Part shown: positions 35,814 through 47,619 of the stretch, piece by piece
How positions within the stretch are numbered: position 1 is the stretch's first letter
Layout of the letters: each line of letters starts with the position of its first letter
Assembly: GCF_000003855.2 (NCBI RefSeq)
Contig: NW_003101669.1
Span: 1,058,795-1,122,794 of the forward strand
DNA from: Blastomyces gilchristii SLH14081
Lineage: Eukaryota; Ascomycota; Eurotiomycetes; Onygenales; Ajellomycetaceae
Direction of reading: 5' to 3'
DNA length: 64,000 nucleotides
Notes under the pieces: generated by a model
The model's input: only the letters and a program-made list of their open reading frames with translations
What the model was told of the DNA's origin: nothing
Database searches by the model: none
Program-made: the position numbers and the translations under genes

Positions 35814-36967
35814 TCAAAAAACCAGAATTTCCACTCGGTTATCGCTAGAGGAGTACCGATCGCGGAGATCCGCGCGGTTGAGAAATTGAAGAAGAGGGAG
35901 GTGTAAATCTTTCATGTCGAAGATACCCCGCTTCTTCTTGTCGACGTATGAGCCGTCGATGACAATACGTTTGAGATGTGTAAGACTCAATTCGCCTAAG
36001 AATAGAACATTTTAGCCACGTTTGAATCCCGCCAAATCTAACCCCGAGGGAGAAACTCACCAGAGGCAGCCAAATCATTCAATCGAACAGGAGTACCAAT
36101 CCCAATACCAACTCTGCACAAAATTAGCGGTTATTAATTACTTGGAAATTTTCCAAAAGACCTTACCTCGTTTTCTTTACAAACTCTTTAGCCTCAGCCA
36201 GTTTGATATGTTTGGCGAATAGCTTAGCGACAGTACAATCTTTGTTTTGGAATTGCCGAAGCGCTCTAGAACGAATCCATTAGTTAATATTTTAAATGCA
36301 TTATTAAAACTTAGCTGCAGCGAGCAAGTTCCTATATGAAGTAGAATACTAACCTCGTAATATCGGCCGCTCTAAGGCCCGCGAGTGTAATCACAATCGT
36401 ATGTGGGCTGCCTTTTTCTTCAGGGGCAGTTGACAGCGAATCAGGACTACCTTTCTTCCTACTGTAAACCTTGAGAAATGCAGGGAGATTCTCTAACTTT
36501 CTTGGTGATTTCCAAGACGTCGTGTCTAGGAATGCATGCTCTGTTTCAAGGTCAGCGCAAAATTCGAAAGCAAATAGATTAGATCTGCATGTTCATGAAT
36601 GAATATATCGCCTAAAGTTAAGTTAAGCATGTAAAAATCTCTTACCTGGAACATAGACATCATCTAATTCAACCGCGGTCAATTCGCTGTTGTGCCTTTT
36701 TGCCTGCTGCGCAAAGAAATCTGCCAGGAGAGGCCCGTCCATTTTGCCAATAGACTCGTCTATGCCATCTTTCTTGTCTGCATCTTTTGGATCTTCGACG
36801 ATCTGCTTCGTTTTCTTCCGTTTCTTCTTTTTGCTACCTCCATCATTCGCTGCGGTTGCTGGTGCTGTGGGAGCTGCCTGCTTAGTGGGAAGGACGTCTT
36901 CCTCATCTTCTCTACGTCTTTTCTTCGTCGCTTTAGCTGGAAGTTTCGGTTGCGCTGGCGACCCCAT
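35814..36967 (-). CDS. CMS1: 90S pre-ribosome component Cms1
   Basis: Cms1 belongs to a helicase-like family found in U3-containing 90S pre-ribosomes and acts in small-subunit assembly in the nucleolus. Exons in gene order, 36967-36646, 36540-36354, 36265-36167, 36113-36061 and 35995-35814, give 280 residues with matching phases. The N-terminus is basic (KKKKRKKTKQ) and nuclear-localisation-like. The domain core shows ADFFAQQAKRHNSELT, HTIVITLAGLRAADITR, VAKLFAKHIKLAEA, GIGTPVRLNDLAASGELSL and IVIDGSYVDKKKRGIFD, resembling the second half of a DEAD helicase without the catalytic motor. It is divergent from CENP-T across 333 bp. Upstream frames that begin with TTG were rejected in favour of the ATG at 36967. 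Confidence 0.88.
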
Positions 36968-37300
36968 TGTGAGTTTTATATAGTATTTCTTAAAAGAAAG
37001 CGTAGCCAAAGCGGAAATGCTCTTATTTTATCTTAAATTTTTTATCTTTTTTCTTTTTTGAAGCTTCAGCTTTTTTTGGCTCTGTCCTTGTGCTTAGTCA
37101 TTAACTAAAGTTATCTCCTATTAGTTAACGGACCCAGATCGCCTTACCTCAACCTTCGCCGCAAGAACAAAACAATGAAATCAACGCGTCGCAATTAAGC
37201 AAATATAAGGTTTTCCTACCAGCGAATAAACTAGTTGTCTTTCTCAAGCTTAGGCATGCCGTTTTGCGCGCGCAAGGAAAATTAACATTCAGCATTGATT
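36968..37300. promoter_or_regulatory. divergent promoter of CMS1 and CENP-T with an MCB box
   Basis: This 333 bp serves both genes. It holds one perfect ACGCGT at 37184-37189, about 112 bp before the CENP-T ATG. ACGCGT is the MluI cell-cycle box bound by MBF for G1/S genes. The site is seen directly; its use is inferred. Confidence 0.5.
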
Positions 37301-39019
37301 ATGTCGTCACCCTCCAAACAAAACTACCGGAGGACCACCCCTCGTAGCGCAGGGAAGAGAAATTCAGACCAGGAGAGCCCCCTCAATGCCGTACGTGGAA
37401 AACATGATTACGGGATGGAAAAGCTGCGCATAAAGAATATTGACTAACTTTTCTATTTCTATCCTCTCTGGCTTCATTTAGCTTCACCAACTCGCGGGAA
37501 CAATAAACCCTACAACTCCGGCGGCAATTGCCGCTCGGCCTCCGCTCTCCGCAAACCGAGCCTCCGCAAGACGAACACCAGGTAGCATATATACAGGCGC
37601 CAATGCTCCCCCCGCGACTCCTCATGCGCTGCGCGCGCTTCAAAGACGTGCAGCTACATATACTCCTGGGCGGGATCGGAGGAAAAGTGGACGGGTGCAG
37701 CGAGAAACGCCCATGGATATCCTAAGGAACCTGGGTAAAAGTTCGTAATCAGACGCTGCTATATACCTTGTTTAGGTAGCAAGTGATGTTTTTACTAAAT
37801 TGAAGTATTCGTTTTGAAATCTAGTACTGGCCCCCACCACGCGAGCAGTTTCATCATCACCACAAGAAGAGCCGGAGAAGCCACCCACACCCAAACCGAT
37901 CGATGATCTTGATGAAGAACCAGATCTTCCAAGGCCTAGGCTCTCACTACCGCTTGCGGAAATGATAGTAGAGGACGATAAGAGTCCAGATATCCAGCCT
38001 CCTAGACTCTCGTTGGCTATTGAGGAAGATATCGATCTCACCTGGAGATCAATAGAAATGCCAAGGCGAGAGCGGAGTATACAGGATCGAACTACTCTGT
38101 CCAGAGTAAGCATGGGGAGCAATCGATTCAGTGACCGCTTCGGTGACCTCGGCAGAATGGAGGATCTAGAGGAAGAGGAACTGGAGTATACGACAGTTCA
38201 TGGAGATGATGGAGACGATCATGGACAAGATACCGGGCCTATCTTTGATGCAGGGTAAGGGTTCGTCAATTATTCTTTATATATTCAAAGCTAATCTACA
38301 AAAGAGGAGAGACCGAAGATTTGCGACGTTTTAACCTTGACTTTTCCTTCCCGACACCAGATGCAACGACCGCTGGGATTTCCGGAAATCAGCTTGAGCA
38401 AGAATATGAGGATTTTGCCCTTGATATCAATCCTGACGTGGAAACCGACTTTCCGTCGTCCGATAGCGTTGCTGGTGGAGGAGGCGTTGAGTTTGCAATC
38501 CAAGACGACCTTTCCAGGCCCGCACCTCCTTCAAGCAGTCCAGAACCAGTACCTCAAGAAAAGGTGAAGGGTAGCAAGCAACAAAAGCTATCACGACACG
38601 GTATCCCTGTACCACGGCTACCATCCGGTATCGTAAAAAAGTTGGCCACTCGGTTTGCCCGGAGTGGTGGAGGAAAGTCGAGAATTAGCAAGGAGACCTT
38701 GGCTGCTATTGAGCAGGCGACGGAATGGTATTTTGAGCAAGCGAGTGATGACCTCTCAACATATGCGAAACATGCAGGCAGAAAGACTATCGATGAGACG
38801 GATGTCATGACACTCATGAGAAGGTAATTTCCCCTTCCTCCTTTTTCCCTGACTTCAGATCCCACTTTCAACATGAGTATTCAGAGTTGGATCCTAGGCC
38901 TACATGCTAATGTGGGAGACAGGCAACGGCATATTGGCAAAAACACCACAGTATTTGCGCTTGCCCAAAGGCATCTGCCCAAAGAGCTTGTGCAGGATAT
39001 CCGTCTTCCAAAGCGCTGA
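37301..39019 (+). CDS. CNN1: CENP-T inner kinetochore protein
   Basis: CENP-T (Cnn1 in yeast) links centromeric chromatin to the Ndc80 complex. Exons 37301-37390, 37482-37740, 37825-38254, 38305-38823 and 38923-39019 give 464 residues. The N-terminal half is Pro/Thr-rich with several TP sites fit for Cdk1 (for example RRTTPRS, ARRTPGS, TYTPGR). The C-terminus from about residue 370 is a histone fold: IPVPRLPSGIVKKLATRFARS, then ISKETLAAIEQATEWYFEQ, then AGRKTIDETDVMTLMRRQR, ending with the extension LPKELVQDIRLPKR typical of CENP-T. All junctions keep phase. It sits only 88 bp from the convergent SHY1 stop. An MCB box in its promoter would fit cell-cycle control. Confidence 0.9.
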
Positions 39020-39107
39020 AAAATTTCAACTCCACCGAAAAGCGCCTTTAAAACCCAGAAGACCAATCCGCCCGTAGCAAGAGTGGAGAGATTGATGCGT
39101 CTCGAGG

Positions 39108-40316
39108 CTACCAGCCTTTATTATGTCGCACCCGCCGAGTTATCTCGTTTGGCTTCTTTCTAACGACCATCCAGAACATTATCGCGGTAGCCAACGACAA
39201 ACCGTACCTGGGTAGGCAATTAATAATTAGACACAAGATCAGGGCAAGCGGGGTTGGGTGGACGACAGAAACCACCTACCATGTTGCGATATACTGGGAG
39301 TGATTGTTCCTGAGATTTACTTCAGGTGGGCGCCCGATAGGAATACCATTCGCTTCTCTATGGTATATTGTGAGGAGCTCAGGGTCTACCGATTCCGGGG
39401 TCAGTTTTTTGGGCGATGGGATTCACCAGTGGGTAAGAATTAATAGGAGGGGGAGCAATTCTTACTCATTGTCTCTTCAATCCAAATTGGTTGGCTGCCA
39501 ACAAGCTCCGCCATTTGCACTACATCTGGAAAATAAAACTTTCCCTCTTCCGGCTTATTGTCCGGCGTAAACATATTTTTCTTCCAAGGGGCGCGCAGTA
39601 ATCCTTCCACTGTAACTTCTCCCTCAGGTAAACCTGCCTTCCTATCTTTCTGGTCCTTGCGATCCTTTGGGACCCAGCCTCGGTTGACGAGTACTGTGCT
39701 CCCGGCATCGCCTCTCTCCAGTGGTGTAATGACGAGATATCCATCTTTGCCCTCATACATACGAGGCCCGATGAGCATTTCTTGGTCGTGCCTTAGGCGA
39801 CCCGTAACATATACCCGGCGATAATCGAAGTCGGCGATGGCATCTGGATTAACGACAGGAGGAAGAGGTAGGGGTGCCTTCACGAGACGGTCTTCAAATT
39901 TGGCAATGAGCTTGGTCTTCCAATCCAAGCGTTGAACTTGCCATGTTCCGAGGGCAAACGCGGTAATGGGTATGATGGCTAGTAAACAATTGTCAATGCA
40001 ATGTTCTTCTTCTTTTCTATAAAAGGAGAAAAAAAAAGTTCCTGCCGGTTTTGCAGGGGATAGATCCGTCAAGCGTACCTAGAAGGATCAATCCTGGGCC
40101 ATGTCTCTTCCCCGTTTTCACGAGCTTTGCGGGGTTGTCCACAACAGATATCCAGGTCGGATCGTCAGCTGGCTGATGGGCAAAGCGGACCTGTTGTTTC
40201 CTCCAACAACGCGCACATATTATTGAATCCGCATTCAGCCTCCGCGGTGTGGTTCGTAATGGGCTACGGGAGAATGCAGACGCAAATTTCTGCAGCGGGG
40301 AAAGTGAGGACTTCAT
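39108..40316 (-). CDS. SHY1: SURF1/Shy1 cytochrome c oxidase assembly factor
   Basis: Shy1 is an inner mitochondrial membrane protein needed to mature Cox1 in complex IV. Exons in gene order, 40316-40079, 39978-39466, 39385-39280 and 39207-39108, give 318 residues. There is a basic N-terminal targeting region, a first membrane helix LILLAIIPITAFALGTWQVQRLDWK, the intermembrane domain with DFDYRRVYVTGRLRHDQEM, GYLVITPLERG and VLVNRGWVP, and a second helix LATAIMFWMVV near the C-terminus after NHSQYIATWYGLS. These are the standard SURF1 landmarks. The ATG at 40316 was used because the longer upstream frame starts with TTG. It shares a 308-bp divergent promoter with the UBX gene. Confidence 0.95.
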
Positions 40317-40624
40317 AGGAATGCCAAAAATATAATGCAAAATGTTATAGTAATATGAACAATAAGAAGGTCAATGAAATAAATAAGAAAACAAATTCGT
40401 TAGGGAATGACTGGCTATGTTACCTTGCACGACATATTTAAATAATAATACAAAGATTCTCGAGTGTCGTCGGAGCAAGCAAGGAAAGCCAACAGATATG
40501 GTTGGTCCGTGCACAGCCGAACCCCATTTGCATCATTCCATCAAAGCTCCAACATAGCTTGAACTATTGCTCTGCGCTTGTCTACTCAATATGCCCTTAT
40601 ACTACACCACATCGATACCCGAAC
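40317..40624. other. divergent promoter of SHY1 and the UBX gene
   Basis: This 308 bp lies between two divergent start codons. The frame preceding the UBX ATG is open but has no upstream ATG. No named motif was recognised with confidence. Confidence 0.5.
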
Positions 40625-42379
40625 ATGTTTTACGAAGGAGATCTACAGGGCGGTATAGCCCTTGCTGTCAATGAAGCCAAATATGTCATCTGTTTTGTTC
40701 GAGGTTTGTGCCTTAATTCCCCCCCCGCATCTACCTAAACTTTGTTGGCAGCTAATGTGTGGTGACTTATATGAAATGCTAATCTATATCGCGGCCTTGT
40801 CGAAATGTGCCTAATTTAGACGACACGGATGAAAGCTCGAAATGGGAGAATGAGTATTTGGCTAATGACGAGGTATGAGCCTGTTCTACCCATCACGCTT
40901 GACGCAGGAATGTATGACTGGATATACTGACCATTATCTCTATTTGCTAGGTAGCGCCATTAATAAAGTCAAAGACTATCTCTTTGCGACTACAAGCGGG
41001 TTCAGTGGAAGCAGGTTATTTGGCCTCGTTTTGCCCCATAAGCAAAGTCCCCACGTTGGTCGTCATAAGGTGGCCTTTCATTCCCTTATAGCCTTCTTTT
41101 CGAACCGGCAAACACGGCGCTAACAGATGGGTTTTAGAAACGGCGTACTTCGGGAATACATCGTATCAGGTGTCTCTGAGGAGGAATTTAAACGTCGACT
41201 GAAAAAGGCGCTCGAAGATCCCCCTATCCCAACTTCGCAGATGGCTCCGCCAGCACAGGTGGACAGTAATAGTTCCCCTGGGGTAAGTACTCCGGTATCC
41301 TCCCGCCCGCTTTCAACTCATACCCCGGACCACGACTCGGAATCTACAGAGGAGCAGGAGCAGGGAACTTCTGAACGGGCAAGGAGGGAAAGCATAAGAG
41401 CTGGCAAACGACGAGTTGAGACGGCCGAGGAGCCAGAACGGGTTCAAGACACGTCTCAATCACAAGCTCAAAACTGGAAGTTAGAACAGCGGAAACGAGA
41501 ACAGCAAAAGAAAGAAGAACGAGATCGAATATTAGAACAGATCAGGCGTGATAACGAAGCTCGAAAAGCGAGAGAGGAGTCGATAAGAGCATCTCTTGCG
41601 TCATTAACCAAGAATGAAAATGATCCCCCAAAACCAGCCCACCAACGACCGGCACCGAAGCCTAAACCAAATCAATTCCGCCTACAGATACGTCTCTTTG
41701 ACGGCAGTTCAGTACGCTCAAGTTTCTCACCCACTCAGACCATTCAAAATGACGTTCGCCCCTGGCTGGATAGCCAGCGCTCGGATGGCGACGCGCCATA
41801 TAACTTAAAACAGATCCTGACACCTCTTCCCAGCCGAACCATATCAGACGCAGAAGAAGATCAAACCCTTGAGGAACTAGGTCTAGGTCCTACTGCAAAT
41901 TTAGTAATGGTTCCAGTGCGTACATACACAGAAGCTTATGCCTCTGCGGGAGCTTCACTTCCCGTCCGAGGGCTGTATGCTGGCTATAACCTGGTTACGG
42001 GAACCGTTGGTGCGGTAGCAGGGGCCATAGGATCAATTCTGGGGATATCTCAGAGCCAAGCTGCGAATCCTGAGTCGACGGCAACTGAGTCATCACCTGC
42101 AGCAGAGGCACCAAATAGAGCTAATCTGCTGGGAGGAAGGAATGTGAGATCGAATGTGAGAACTCTCTATGACGGTGATGATGGAGAAGCGCGCCAATTT
42201 TATAACGGGAATCAGGTATGGATATATGTTTCCCCCACGTTTCTTTCAAAATAGAAGCATTTTCTTCCCCTACGGATAACATGAAGAAAACTTTTTGAGT
42301 AATTCGTGTCCCTGATATACTGACAGGTGCTATGAAATAGTTAAATTTCGAACCCCGTAGGGATCAAGAAAGCGAGTAA
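40625..42379 (+). CDS. UBX domain protein with thioredoxin-like N-terminus (UBXN4-like)
   Basis: UBX proteins recruit the AAA ATPase Cdc48/p97, and this architecture is used in ER-associated degradation in animals. Exons 40625-40703, 40820-40872, 40951-41069, 41138-42215 and 42341-42379 give 455 residues. Residues 1-90 form a UAS/thioredoxin-like fold (GIALAVNEAKYVICFVR, then AGSVEAGYLASFCPISKVPTL). A long charged coiled coil follows (QRKREQQKKEERDRILEQIRRDNEARK). The UBX domain, about residues 260-345, starts FRLQIRLFDGSSVRSSF and includes ILTPLPSRTISDAEEDQTLEELGL. A hydrophobic, Gly-rich stretch (VTGTVGAVAGAIGSILG) after it may be a membrane-inserting hairpin. There are no broken exons. The symbol is left blank since the yeast counterpart is unclear. 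Confidence 0.88.
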
Positions 42380-42920
42380 ATATGGAACTCTTTTGATCTA
42401 ACGATAGCAAGCTTTAAGGAAGTCTCCTATCGTCGTATACTTAATTATCAATGTGTATCTTGTTTGATATGTGGTTCGGGAGCCCTGGTTTGTTATTGAC
42501 TTTTCACTATGTCTTCAGACACTCTACATAGTTCTTATGGAACCCGGTCTTGTCATCACGACTTCGGCATATCGATAGCAGGGGGATCGGCGTTGTTGGA
42601 ATTGAGATTTTCTCTTTTTTTGGTGTTTTTTGTTCTCTATTATATTAATATTTCTATGTGGTAGCCATTTGTTGTGCTTCTCTTCTGAACGGCATCATAT
42701 CCACAATGTCCTTGACACACCACGAGTATTTGTACAAGTACACAAAACGTGAAAAAAAGGGGGAAAAAAAAAAGCCGAATTAGATTCAGCTGAATCCTGA
42801 CCGATGGTATGTACGCGCTATATAGGAAAATGATGTTGATCACGATTCTACTGCATCCACCATCGTTTGAATATTAAAATAGAAAAGCCCTAACTGGCGA
42901 ACGAGAAAAAACCGTCTCGT
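42380..42920. other. intergenic between convergent UBX gene and MIX17
   Basis: This 0.54 kb is AT-rich and holds the two 3' ends. No coding potential was recognised. Confidence 0.6.
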
Positions 42921-43630
42921 CTAATACGGCTTAGCAGCCTCCTGGCAAGCTTTCTATACAAATAGTTAGCATCCATATCCCATCTCCCAAAAAAGGCGGA
43001 CATATGAAAAAATATATGGATGAAAAATAGTCATACCAGTTGATCCAAATACCAGCCGCAGATGGACATATTTCCCTGGTTATCATCCATGCACTTTCTG
43101 AACGCGCGCACGTCAGTCTCGCATGCAGGATTCTCGGCCCAGCCGCTGGTGGCGCTGTTGCTCTGATAGAGGCCGCTGTCCATCTGCTGGGCGGCGGCTG
43201 GTAGGGGTGCTTGTTGAGCCTCAGCTGGGGCGCTGGAGCCACCGCCGAAGAATCCACCGATGGCATGGCCGATGGAAGAGCCGACGGCGACACCGCTGGT
43301 TTTTTTGTAAAATGAACTGTTAGTTTATGTTTTCTCGTATCCCGCCTTCCTCGCTCTCTCTCCCTTTCCATTTTATACAAGCGGGCCATTTAAGGTGAAC
43401 AGTACTTACGCAGCGGTAGACGCCATCTGGCCGAACAGGCCTGGCCCAGAGCTCTGTTGCACAGGAGCGGCTTGGGCAACAGGTGGTTGAGCAGCAGGGG
43501 TGGTAGCTGGGGGTTGAGCAGCTGTGGTAGCGGAGCGCTGCTGTTGGGCGGGCGCGGGTCTGGCGGGAGCAGCAGCTGGTCTTGAGGGAGCGCTGCGGGC
43601 GGGAGCGGCACCACGGCGTTGACGAGCCAT
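42921..43630 (-). CDS. MIX17: twin CX9C intermembrane-space protein Mix17 (CHCHD2/10 family)
   Basis: This is a mitochondrial intermembrane-space protein of the CHCHD2/CHCHD10 family, imported and oxidised by Mia40. Exons in gene order, 43630-43410, 43295-43037 and 42953-42921, give 170 residues. The N-terminus is rich in Ala, Pro, Gln and Arg with no acids, a targeting-like region. A Gly-rich hydrophobic segment follows (SGPGLFGQMASTAAGVAVG then HAIGGFFGG). The CHCH domain shows the exact twin motif CETDVRAFRKC and CGWYLDQLKAC, each C-X9-C. The last exon is only 33 nt and ends KACQEAAKPY. The gene is complete. Confidence 0.95.
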
Positions 43631-44371
43631 TTTTGGGATGCGAATGGGGAGGTTTGTTTGGTTTGTTGCGTGAAGAGGGGGTTAAAAGCTGTATTAGAAT
43701 ATAGATAGAGAGATGTTGGATGAGAGTTGAAATGGTTTGACTGGTTGTGTTTGAAAATACGGGTAATTTTGAGGAGCCGTCGGAGCTGGGGAGAATAGTC
43801 GGACCGATGCCGAATACGCGAACTCCGATTGGTTGAACGGCGGATAACTTGACCCAAAGGATGTGGAAACATTACGGTATTGCAATTACCATATACTTCT
43901 ATGTGTTTCTGTGGTGTTTGAGGAGGAGGAAAAGAGATATGCGGGAGAAGTAAAAGGGTAGGTTTTTCGTAGGGTATAAACTTCTAAATTTCTAGCTTCT
44001 TAACTGTACAGTCCGACGCGCTTCAACATTCAAGCTCCCAGCCAGATACAGCCCATATCCTCCCCACGCGCTATGCTGGAAGACACATTCTCACAATTAG
44101 AGGATGGTGATGCTAGAACATTCCGTTGAGTAAGAACATGAATGTCCACCAACCAGACCGCCGTCTATCCGACACACATTCCCTCGGAGGCTGTGATAAA
44201 TTCCAGTTCCTGCGCATCTCCTAATCCATAGCAGACAACGCCAAGTTACGATCAGCATTTAGGCACACGCGTACATTTACTGGCGGAACCCAACTGGAGA
44301 ATCGAAAGCGTCCAACGCCACGATTTATACCTCAGTAAACAGATTTTCCAGTACGAGCTCCGTCTTGCATA
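43631..44371. other. intergenic between MIX17 start and LRP1 stop
   Basis: This 0.74 kb holds the MIX17 promoter and the 3' side of LRP1. No gene content was seen. Confidence 0.55.
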
Positions 44372-45250
44372 TCAACCATTACTTGGGTTGTTAGCTTGCC
44401 TGGAAGCTAACTTCCGCTTCTTTCTGGCTTCTTTGCGATCTTTCCGCCCTTGTGAATTTTTCTTTCTTTTTTCTTGTTTAGCATTTGGCAGATGGCCTAG
44501 GGACGGGATCTTTTTGAGTTTCTGGACGCTTTCGCCTCCTGTCTTCTCCAACTCAGAAGGAGCTCCTGTTTGGGACTGTTGTTCCGCGGGGGGTGTGCCT
44601 TGAGATTGGGCTTGGGCTTGGGGCTGGGACTGGGGTTTGGATTGGGATTTAGATGCTTGTTGGCGAGCAAGCTTCGCAGCTTTCAGTAGTGCCATGGCTT
44701 TCTCCTTCGCCTCTCTTTCCGCCCGCTCTAGGTCATACTTGTCGTTTCCAGCCTGTGGTTCGAAAAAGGATCAATGAAAAAAAGTGTTAGATAGCGGTCG
44801 TATAAGGAGATAGGGGATCTGACCAGTCCATGTTTTATAAATCGTCCAGCAGCTTCCTTGTCCACAGCCATAGTCCGTTGCTCAGGAACAGTCTCTACGG
44901 CTTTGATCTTCTCGAAGTACTGTTTAACTCGCGTCAATTCTTTAAACACTGGGTGCTCCTTCGCATTTACGCCCTGAAGTCGCAAATAGGCTATAGGTAA
45001 TTATCAGCACGGATGCACATGAAGTAGAATGCGAGCGAGCACATCGCAAGGACAACAGAGATATCATACAAAAAATCATGGATTCAATAGCGTAGGTTAT
45101 CAGAACATGCAGCTTTGCCTTGTCCAACACGGGCATTTTTTGGGTAGTTGCAGACAGTGGTTGGCCCAGAAGAGGTTCAAGGACATCCTCAAGGTCATCG
45201 ATGTTGTCCTCCAGTTGCTCTAGCAGCGGCGTCAAGTCTGTAGTCTCCAT
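44372..45250 (-). CDS. LRP1: exosome cofactor Lrp1/Rrp47 (C1D family)
   Basis: Lrp1/Rrp47 binds and stabilises Rrp6 in the nuclear exosome and takes part in 3' processing of rRNA, snRNA and snoRNA. Exons in gene order, 45250-45070, 44990-44824 and 44752-44372, give 242 residues. The Sas10/C1D domain covers about residues 1-125: TPLLEQLEDNIDDLEDVLEPL, then AKLHVLITYAIESMIFSYLRLQG, then HPVFKELTRVKQYFEKIK and AAGRFIKHGL. The C-terminus is a basic, low-complexity RNA-binding tail (SKSQSKPQSQPQ, then RKDRKEARKKRKLASRQ). The donor of exon 2 is GTCAGA, a variant that keeps phase. It is divergent from the reductase gene across 638 bp. Confidence 0.92.
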
Positions 45251-45888
45251 GCCTGGCGAGTTGCGGTCAATTTGGGGCTCTTCTTGACGAGATGTTTCCC
45301 AGTTGAATGAAGAACAAAAGTTTGGGCGCGAAAAATGACGGATTATGTCAGCGCCGACAGCCGAGTTTAGCGTCTTTCGCGCTAGATCTGACGAACCTCC
45401 GGTTGCCGCAAACATTTCTATGCCAGTTCAACCCTGGCTGAATATTTCAATACGAATATATAGCAATTTATAGACGAGTATCTATATGCTGAGTTCATAA
45501 GCTGCTGCAAATACGAGAGCGTTGATTGTGAAAAAGCGGGAATCAAATTACATTATCGGACCTTCGCATTTCTGGCGATCATAGCTTGTTGAGCCGTGCA
45601 ACGAGAGAATTATATATATTTCCTCCGACGTCGCACATAACAGCATGTCCAATTGGAGCCTTCCATACCACAGAATCGGTATACAAGTCTCCCGGAATAT
45701 CCTTGAGATCTAGGCTCCAACAATATCTATTGCAACTAACCCAGCTCTCGAATTCCTGCCCGAATATCTCCGGATGCAGTGGTCTGCCTAAGCTATGACA
45801 AGGACCCCCCCATCGCGGGACCGATTGACAATCTAAAAATTACACGCCGGGTGCAAGCCAAATAAATTCAGGTGTACCAACCGTCACA
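45251..45888. other. divergent promoter of LRP1 and the reductase gene
   Basis: No coding sequence was recognised in this 0.64 kb between two divergent start codons. Confidence 0.55.
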
Positions 45889-47394
45889 ATGCGGGTTGGC
45901 GTCACGACTTTCCAACTCTTCGCAAGATGTCCTGATGCCTACCGTATGCAGTCAGTTTCCCTGCGGCTCTTCCATACCACCCTCAAACCGCGGAATGACG
46001 GATACGTCAAACCTGAACCCCGGTTTCAGGAACAAAGAATACCGTCGCGAATACATATTATAGGGGTGGGAAATATTGGAGGATTTCTCGCCCATTCATT
46101 GGCTGGCGATACAAAACGCCCGCCAGTAACCCTCCTATTACACAACCAAAAGACACTAGAACGGTGGGAAAAAAACAGGCGGCGGATAACGTTGGTGCGA
46201 AATGGACTGGCAGAGCATAGATGGGGGTTCGACATAAATGTCAAAAGAGACGGCGTTTGGCATTACGTGCCACAGGATTCAAAACTAGCTCGGGAACAGA
46301 AGGAAGCTGGCGGATATCCTGAGCGGGATCCCTTGGAAGCGAATGAGGAAATCATTGACAATCTTATCGTCGCCTCCAAGGCCACAAGGGTCCGGTGGGT
46401 GTTGGAATCTGTTAGACATCGCCTCACACCATATTCTACCATTGTCTTCGTACACAATGGCTTGGGGGTCCAGGAACAAGTGAATGAACATGTTTTTCCC
46501 GATCCAGAGACCCGCCCCAGTTATGTCTTTGGAGTGATATCGCATGGGCTGTTTAAAATGGATCATTTTGTGATCAAACATGCGGGAGTCGGGACCTGTT
46601 TATTCAGCATCGGATACACGAACCCGCTGGCAAGAGCTAGGACCGAAAATAATATTTTGGAGTATAAGAAGAAACAGGAAATGGGCCGAATAGCTGCCGC
46701 TCACGAGCAATCAGAAGAACAACAACGACAGGAGGGGGAAATACAAAAACAACCAGAAGACCTCCAGGAGGAAGAACAGCTACAACACCGGAATGACCTC
46801 CTGGCACTCCACAAAGCACAATCAAGCCTACCCGAGGAAGTTTGGGCATCTACCTCTCTGTACCTAATACGGGTGTTAACCCGCAATACCCAGCTAGTAG
46901 CCAGCGCAGTTCCTTCTGACACTTTCCTCCAACACCAACTTGAAAAGCTCGTCATAAACTGCATCATCAACCCGCTCACCGTCATCTTCGACTGCTTCAA
47001 CGGTGACCTCCTCTACAACTACCACATCTCCCGTGTCCAACGACTGCTTCTCCTCGAGATCTCTGCTGTCATCTGCGCACTGCCGGAACTCCAGGGTGTC
47101 CCCGGTATACAGGCACGGTTCGCCCCGGACCGCCTGCGCACCCTTGCGGTGAGCGTTATGGCAAACACGGCAAAAAATGTTAGCTCTATGTTGCAAGATG
47201 TGCGTCTACGGAATCCGACGGAGATTAAGTATATGAATGGTTATATTGTGAAGAGAGGGGAGGAATTGGGGATCAAGTGCGCATTGAACTATATGGTGGT
47301 TCAGATGGTGTTGGCTCGAGAGAAGATTAAGCTCGCAAAGGAATTTGGGGATATCCCCATGGTTATGGAGCCAGAGGTTGCTGGGCGGGCTTAG
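45889..47394 (+). CDS. ketopantoate reductase (PanE/ApbA) family protein
   Basis: The family reduces 2-dehydropantoate to pantoate with NADPH in the pathway to pantothenate and CoA; fungal long forms are often mitochondrial and of unproven function. It is a single exon of 501 residues. The start at 45889 gives a Ser/Arg/Leu-rich N-terminus compatible with mitochondrial targeting, and the Met at residue 20 is an alternative start. The Rossmann motif is IIGVGNIGGFLAHSLAG. The substrate-domain residues occur in the blocks NLIVASKATRVRWVLE, STIVFVHNGLGVQEQ and KLVINCIINPLTVIFDCFNG, where the Lys and Asn are the expected catalytic positions. Residues about 260-305 are a Gln/Glu-rich insertion not found in bacterial enzymes. 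It is about 200 residues longer than bacterial PanE. Confidence 0.88.
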   Translation: MRVGVTTFQLFARCPDAYRMQSVSLRLFHTTLKPRNDGYVKPEPRFQEQRIPSRIHIIGVGNIGGFLAHSLAGDTKRPPVTLLLHNQKTLERWEKNRRRITLVRNGLAEHRWGFDINVKRDGVWHYVPQDSKLAREQKEAGGYPERDPLEANEEIIDNLIVASKATRVRWVLESVRHRLTPYSTIVFVHNGLGVQEQVNEHVFPDPETRPSYVFGVISHGLFKMDHFVIKHAGVGTCLFSIGYTNPLARARTENNILEYKKKQEMGRIAAAHEQSEEQQRQEGEIQKQPEDLQEEEQLQHRNDLLALHKAQSSLPEEVWASTSLYLIRVLTRNTQLVASAVPSDTFLQHQLEKLVINCIINPLTVIFDCFNGDLLYNYHISRVQRLLLLEISAVICALPELQGVPGIQARFAPDRLRTLAVSVMANTAKNVSSMLQDVRLRNPTEIKYMNGYIVKRGEELGIKCALNYMVVQMVLAREKIKLAKEFGDIPMVMEPEVAGRA

Positions 47395-47619
47395 ATGTTA
47401 GTGCCTATATTTGCTATTTATCCTAATATTTTTTAGGAGCTCATTTTGGTTCGACAGCCATAGGAGTTCCTATCCATTTCCATCATCATATTCTCATATA
47501 TATATATATCTTATATATTTGATTTTGACATATGCCAATATCCCAAGAGGAAGTAGAGGTTCTCTCTCCGTTCGGTTAGAGTGCTGGGGGTTTTGTTAAT
47601 GCCCGGCAATATTCTCCAA

